This document shows positions 6,384 to 8,528 of a DNA stretch of 8,528 bases, piece by piece. The position numbers were made by a program, and so were the translations under genes. Origin of the DNA: Acidimicrobiales bacterium (GTDB taxonomy: Bacteria > Actinomycetota > Acidimicrobiia > Acidimicrobiales > Palsa-688); the NCBI GenBank assembly GCA_019241495.1, contig JAFAWZ010000104.1, forward strand, positions 1-8,528. Direction: 5' to 3'. Position 1 is the stretch's first letter. Every line of letters begins with the position of its first letter. The notes under the pieces are model-generated. The model ran no database searches, was not told the origin of the DNA, and saw only the letters and a program-made list of their open reading frames with translations.

Positions 6384-6550
6384 AACGGGCAGCCCGCCTT
6401 CGGTGTGTACCTAGCGATCCGATCACCGACCTGTCGCGGGCGTTCGGGCTCGTGGTCATCACCATCGAAGGTGACAAAGTAAGCGCCATCACCCGCTTCG
6501 ACAACGCGGTAATGGCCCGCTTCGGCCTGCCTCGGACCCTGACGGACTAA
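6384..6550 (+). pseudogene. 3' remnant of an ECF sigma factor gene with SnoaL-like tail (SigG/SigX5 type), frameshifted
   Basis: Only the extreme C-terminus of a sigma factor survives, and in two frames. From 6384 one frame reads NGQPAFGVYLA, the familiar 'ANGQPAFG.Y' block of actinobacterial ECF sigma factors with a C-terminal SnoaL-like domain. At about 6416 the homology moves to the next frame as DPITDLSRAFGLVVITIEG, then DKVSAITRFDNAVMARFGLP to the TAA at 6548-6550, matching the family ending 'Y.A.gl.vL...dG.I..It.F.d..lf.rFGLP..L'. A lost G (GCGGAT to GCGAT) at 6414-6418 would explain the shift. Everything N-terminal, including both sigma domains, is absent and is replaced by the palindrome. 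An open frame from an ATG at 6317 covers this region (77 codons), but its first third translates the palindrome and its second is out of frame, so it is probably not a gene. Confidence 0.7.
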
Positions 6551-6615
6551 GGGTCGCCGCCGTCAAGTTGGCTACACTTCGCGCTGGCTGAAGGTGCGTC
6601 GAGCCATTAGCGGTC

Positions 6616-6621
6616 AGGGGG
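6616..6621 (+). promoter_or_regulatory. Shine-Dalgarno of the LLM oxidoreductase
   Basis: AGGGGG stands eight bases upstream of the ATG at 6630. It favours that start over the in-frame GTG at 6594, which would add twelve residues without family similarity, and over the ATG at 6636. Confidence 0.6.
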
Positions 6622-6629
6622 TCGGTTGG

Positions 6630-7715
6630 ATGAGGATGTCGGTGGGATTGGGCCTAGGCGTTCCCATGGACCCCGTCGGTATGCATCTGGCCGAGGACGT
6701 CGCTCGGTTGGCCAGCACGGCGGAGCGGGTCGGCTTCGACGGTGTCTATGTGACCGACCATCCCATCCCCCACCCGACATGGCAGAAGTACGGGGGCCAC
6801 CACACTTTCGACCCCTTCGTGCTGCTGGCGTTCGCCGCCGCGGCAACCTCGACCCTACGAGTCCAGACGCACCTGGTGGTACTCCCCTACCGGAACCCTT
6901 TCCTCACCGCCAAAGCGGCGGCGAGCCTCGACGCCCTGAGCAACGGGCGCCTCATCCTGGGCGTCGGAACGGGTTACATGGAACAGGAGTTCGCCGCCCT
7001 CGGCGTGCCGTTCGAGAGACGCAACGAGATCATGGACGAGGCGCTCACAGCCATGCGGCTGGCGTGGACCGGCGAGCCGTTCGAGCTGGAGGGCACGGGC
7101 TACACCGTGGAGGGCAACGACGCCTATCCGAGACCCACTCAGCGACCCGGCCCGCCCGTGTGGGTCGGGGGCAACGCCAAGCGAGCGATCCGCCGGGCGG
7201 TCGAGCTCGGCGACGGGTGGATCCCGTTCCCCCACCGTCCCGAGGAGGGTGGGGCGCACTCGAGCCGTCTGGCCAACTTGGACGAACTGGCCGATCACAT
7301 CTCCTACGCACGCGAGCATGCCGAACGGATCGGGCGAGAGCGGCCGCTCGACATCGTGTTCATGCCGGGCTACCTCGGTTACCTAGACCGCCGCCAACCC
7401 GGCTTCGACGAGATAGTCGAGAACTGCTCTCGCATGGCGGAACTGGGTGTCACCTACCTGATGGCGTCGGTGGGCGGGCTGGACGTCGCGGCCCGCGAAG
7501 AGGCTCTCGCCGCCTACGCAGAAGCGGTGCTTCCTACGGTTCGTTCCTTATCACCGGACATTCGCTGTAACCACGGCCCGCATGTTCAGGCCAGGCGCGA
7601 CACGAAGGGCTCGACCGAAGTGCCCTCGAAGAAGTGGGGATTCATGTCGAGGAGGAAGCGGGCCGGGTTCTCGAAGGTGAAGGCCGCGAATTCCGGCTCG
7701 GTCATCCACCCGTGA
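6630..7715 (+). CDS. LLM-class F420-dependent oxidoreductase with antisense-derived C-terminal tail
   Basis: A 361-residue luciferase-like monooxygenase-fold protein (TIM barrel, cytosolic) of the F420-dependent class. Such proteins move hydride between reduced F420 and diverse substrates. Visible blocks from the ATG at 6630: MSVGLGLGVP (3-12), AERVGFDGVYVTDHP (31-45), LRVQTHLVVLPYRNPFLTAK (76-95), LDALSNGRLILGVGTGYMEQ (100-119), EFAALGVPFERRNEIMDEAL (120-139), PPVWVGGNAKRAIRRAVELG (175-194) and ELGVTYLMASVGG near 271-283. The family part ends near residue 305 (AEAVLPTVRSL). The last ~55 residues, rich in Arg and Lys, have no family counterpart. They are read partly from DNA antisense to the convergent amidohydrolase, suggesting loss of the original stop. 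The substrate is unknown; neighbouring hydrolases suggest a catabolic role. A sigma-factor remnant lies just upstream. Confidence 0.9.
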   Translation: MRMSVGLGLGVPMDPVGMHLAEDVARLASTAERVGFDGVYVTDHPIPHPTWQKYGGHHTFDPFVLLAFAAAATSTLRVQTHLVVLPYRNPFLTAKAAASLDALSNGRLILGVGTGYMEQEFAALGVPFERRNEIMDEALTAMRLAWTGEPFELEGTGYTVEGNDAYPRPTQRPGPPVWVGGNAKRAIRRAVELGDGWIPFPHRPEEGGAHSSRLANLDELADHISYAREHAERIGRERPLDIVFMPGYLGYLDRRQPGFDEIVENCSRMAELGVTYLMASVGGLDVAAREEALAAYAEAVLPTVRSLSPDIRCNHGPHVQARRDTKGSTEVPSKKWGFMSRRKRAGFSKVKAANSGSVIHP

Positions 7716-8528
7716 GCGAGGTTCTCGTAGGCCTCAGGGAGGACGTCGAGCATGTCGGCGACGTCGAAGTGCCCGATGTCGGAGCCGAGGGCCGCCCTCA
7801 GCCGGACACCGTCCAGCCCTCTGAAGGCCATTTTCGTGAGGGCGTCGTCGGCCTCACAACCGAACAAGAAGCTACGTTCGAACATCTCGATGAACTCTCC
7901 GGGCGAGGTCTCGCCGAGCGCGGCGAACTCGTCGACAGGTGTCAGGTGCTCGTCGTGTGGGAACGTGCGCTCTCCCAGCTCTCCCATACCCACGTGGGCC
8001 CGCATGGCCTCGTAGCCGTAGTCGGCGAAGAGCTTGGCCAGCAGGTCACGGTCGAGGCTCGCGGGCCGGCAGTTCTCGAGCGCGGCCAGGTTTCGTTTCT
8101 CCCAGTGACCGATGAGGTCGCGCAACAACGTGATCGCCCACACAACGCCTGCCTCGAGGAACGAGAACCGCAGCGCCGGAAACCGCTTGGCCACCCCGCC
8201 GAGGACCAGCGCCTTGCAGATCATCTCGTTCGCCGTGGCGAAGTGGCCGATGTGGTTGTAGACATAGCTCGACGAAGAACGGCGGCTGCCCCACCTGGCG
8301 GTGGAGTGGAATCCCGGTGCGACTCCCAAGCGGACACACTCCGCCCAGAAGGGGTCGTAGTCATGATCGCTGTCCATGCCGAGGACGTCGAAGCGCGTGG
8401 TTTCACCAGTTCGGCTCGGCTCGGGAAGTGGCCGGGACACATAGCTGGGGATTTGCACCACCTTCGCCCCTAGGGTCTCGACCGCATAGCGGAGCTCTTC
8501 GATTCCTTCTTCAGGGGTGTGCAGCGGC
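7586..8528 (-). CDS. Amidohydrolase family protein, second copy, 5' end outside window
   Basis: The frame is open to the window edge, and 313 residues are visible before the TAG/TGA-type stop at 7586. The first residues, PLHTPEEGIEELRYAVETLG, are the usual 'eL.rav.elG.kgv.ip' helix of ACMSD-like amidohydrolases, so a GTG at 8459-8461 is internal and not the start. Visible metal-site blocks, numbered from the first visible residue, are PGFHSTARWG (His74), FSFLEAGVVWAITLL (Glu125, with Ala where the other copy has His) and ALGSDIGHFDV (Asp250). The end is FTFENPARFL, then DMNPHFFEGTSVE, a typical family finish, so the 3' boundary is well placed. The protein is clearly a different subgroup from the amidohydrolase at 3587-4789. 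Its last 130 bp overlap the convergent oxidoreductase gene. Substrate unknown. Confidence 0.9.
   Translation of the reverse strand, partial: PLHTPEEGIEELRYAVETLGAKVVQIPSYVSRPLPEPSRTGETTRFDVLGMDSDHDYDPFWAECVRLGVAPGFHSTARWGSRRSSSSYVYNHIGHFATANEMICKALVLGGVAKRFPALRFSFLEAGVVWAITLLRDLIGHWEKRNLAALENCRPASLDRDLLAKLFADYGYEAMRAHVGMGELGERTFPHDEHLTPVDEFAALGETSPGEFIEMFERSFLFGCEADDALTKMAFRGLDGVRLRAALGSDIGHFDVADMLDVLPEAYENLAHGWMTEPEFAAFTFENPARFLLDMNPHFFEGTSVEPFVSRLA

Larger units (their letters stand above)
5858..6629. other. Gene-free stretch between divergent genes, rich in relics and repeats
   Basis: About 770 bp separates the divergently oriented oxygenase (minus strand) and LLM oxidoreductase (plus strand). 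No intact gene was found in it. It holds a possible promoter and inverted repeat next to the oxygenase (5899-5940), and two out-of-frame segments resembling a MazF-type toxin (6029-6230, minus strand). After these come a decamer tandem repeat (6241-6265), an AT-rich patch with an 11-bp direct repeat and a 45-bp palindrome (about 6288-6383), and the frameshifted 3' end of a sigma factor gene (6384-6550). Nothing was seen in 5941-6028 beyond unremarkable sequence. Confidence 0.75.

Noticed and set aside
6317..6550. A 77-codon plus-strand frame as an intact small gene
   Set aside because: Its first third translates the palindrome, its middle is out of frame with NGQPAFGVY, and only the end matches a sigma-factor C-terminus. 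It is better read as a relic.
8459..8461. GTG as the start of the second amidohydrolase
   Set aside because: The frame is open to the window edge and the residues before the GTG match a conserved family helix, so the gene continues outside the window.

Overview
The window is GC-rich, with GTG as well as ATG starts and long antisense shadow frames. It carries an F420-dependent luciferase-like oxidoreductase, a DUF5996 protein, SnoaL-like proteins and ACMSD-like amidohydrolases. Together these suggest a high-GC actinobacterium, perhaps a soil or aquatic environmental lineage. The genus cannot be told from the sequence.

Layout. (1) 1-1309, plus strand: the 3' end of a SnoaL/NTF2-like protein, then a complete DUF5996 protein. 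(2) 5857-1321, minus strand: three genes read in one direction. They are a putative cupin-type Fe(II) oxygenase (GTG start at 5857), an amidohydrolase (4789-3587), and a molybdopterin-binding large subunit of the xanthine dehydrogenase/CO dehydrogenase family (3576-1321). The last two are only 9 bp apart. The first two are separated by 97 bp holding heptamer repeats and a perfect hairpin. (3) 5858-6629: a stretch without an intact gene. It holds what look like remains of two genes, a MazF-type toxin on the minus strand and a SnoaL-tailed ECF sigma factor on the plus strand. It also has a decamer tandem repeat, an 11-bp direct repeat and a 45-bp near-perfect palindrome in unusually AT-rich DNA. 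(4) 6630-7715, plus strand: an F420-dependent LLM-class oxidoreductase. Its 3' end runs 130 bp into the convergent second amidohydrolase (8528-7586, minus strand, 5' end outside the window).

How the genes may work together. Hydroxylating molybdoenzyme, non-heme iron oxygenase, F420-dependent oxidoreductase and two amidohydrolases are typical of catabolic regions that attack aromatic, heterocyclic or other hard-to-degrade carbon compounds. The substrate cannot be named from the sequence. The molybdoenzyme large subunit has the AFRGAGR loop of form II/xanthine-dehydrogenase-type enzymes, not the Cys-bearing loop of true CO dehydrogenase. No FAD or iron-sulfur subunit genes lie beside it. The most unusual DNA is the gene graveyard with the palindrome at 5858-6629. 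The least understood protein is the putative oxygenase. No tRNA, rRNA, CRISPR array or complete insertion sequence was seen.
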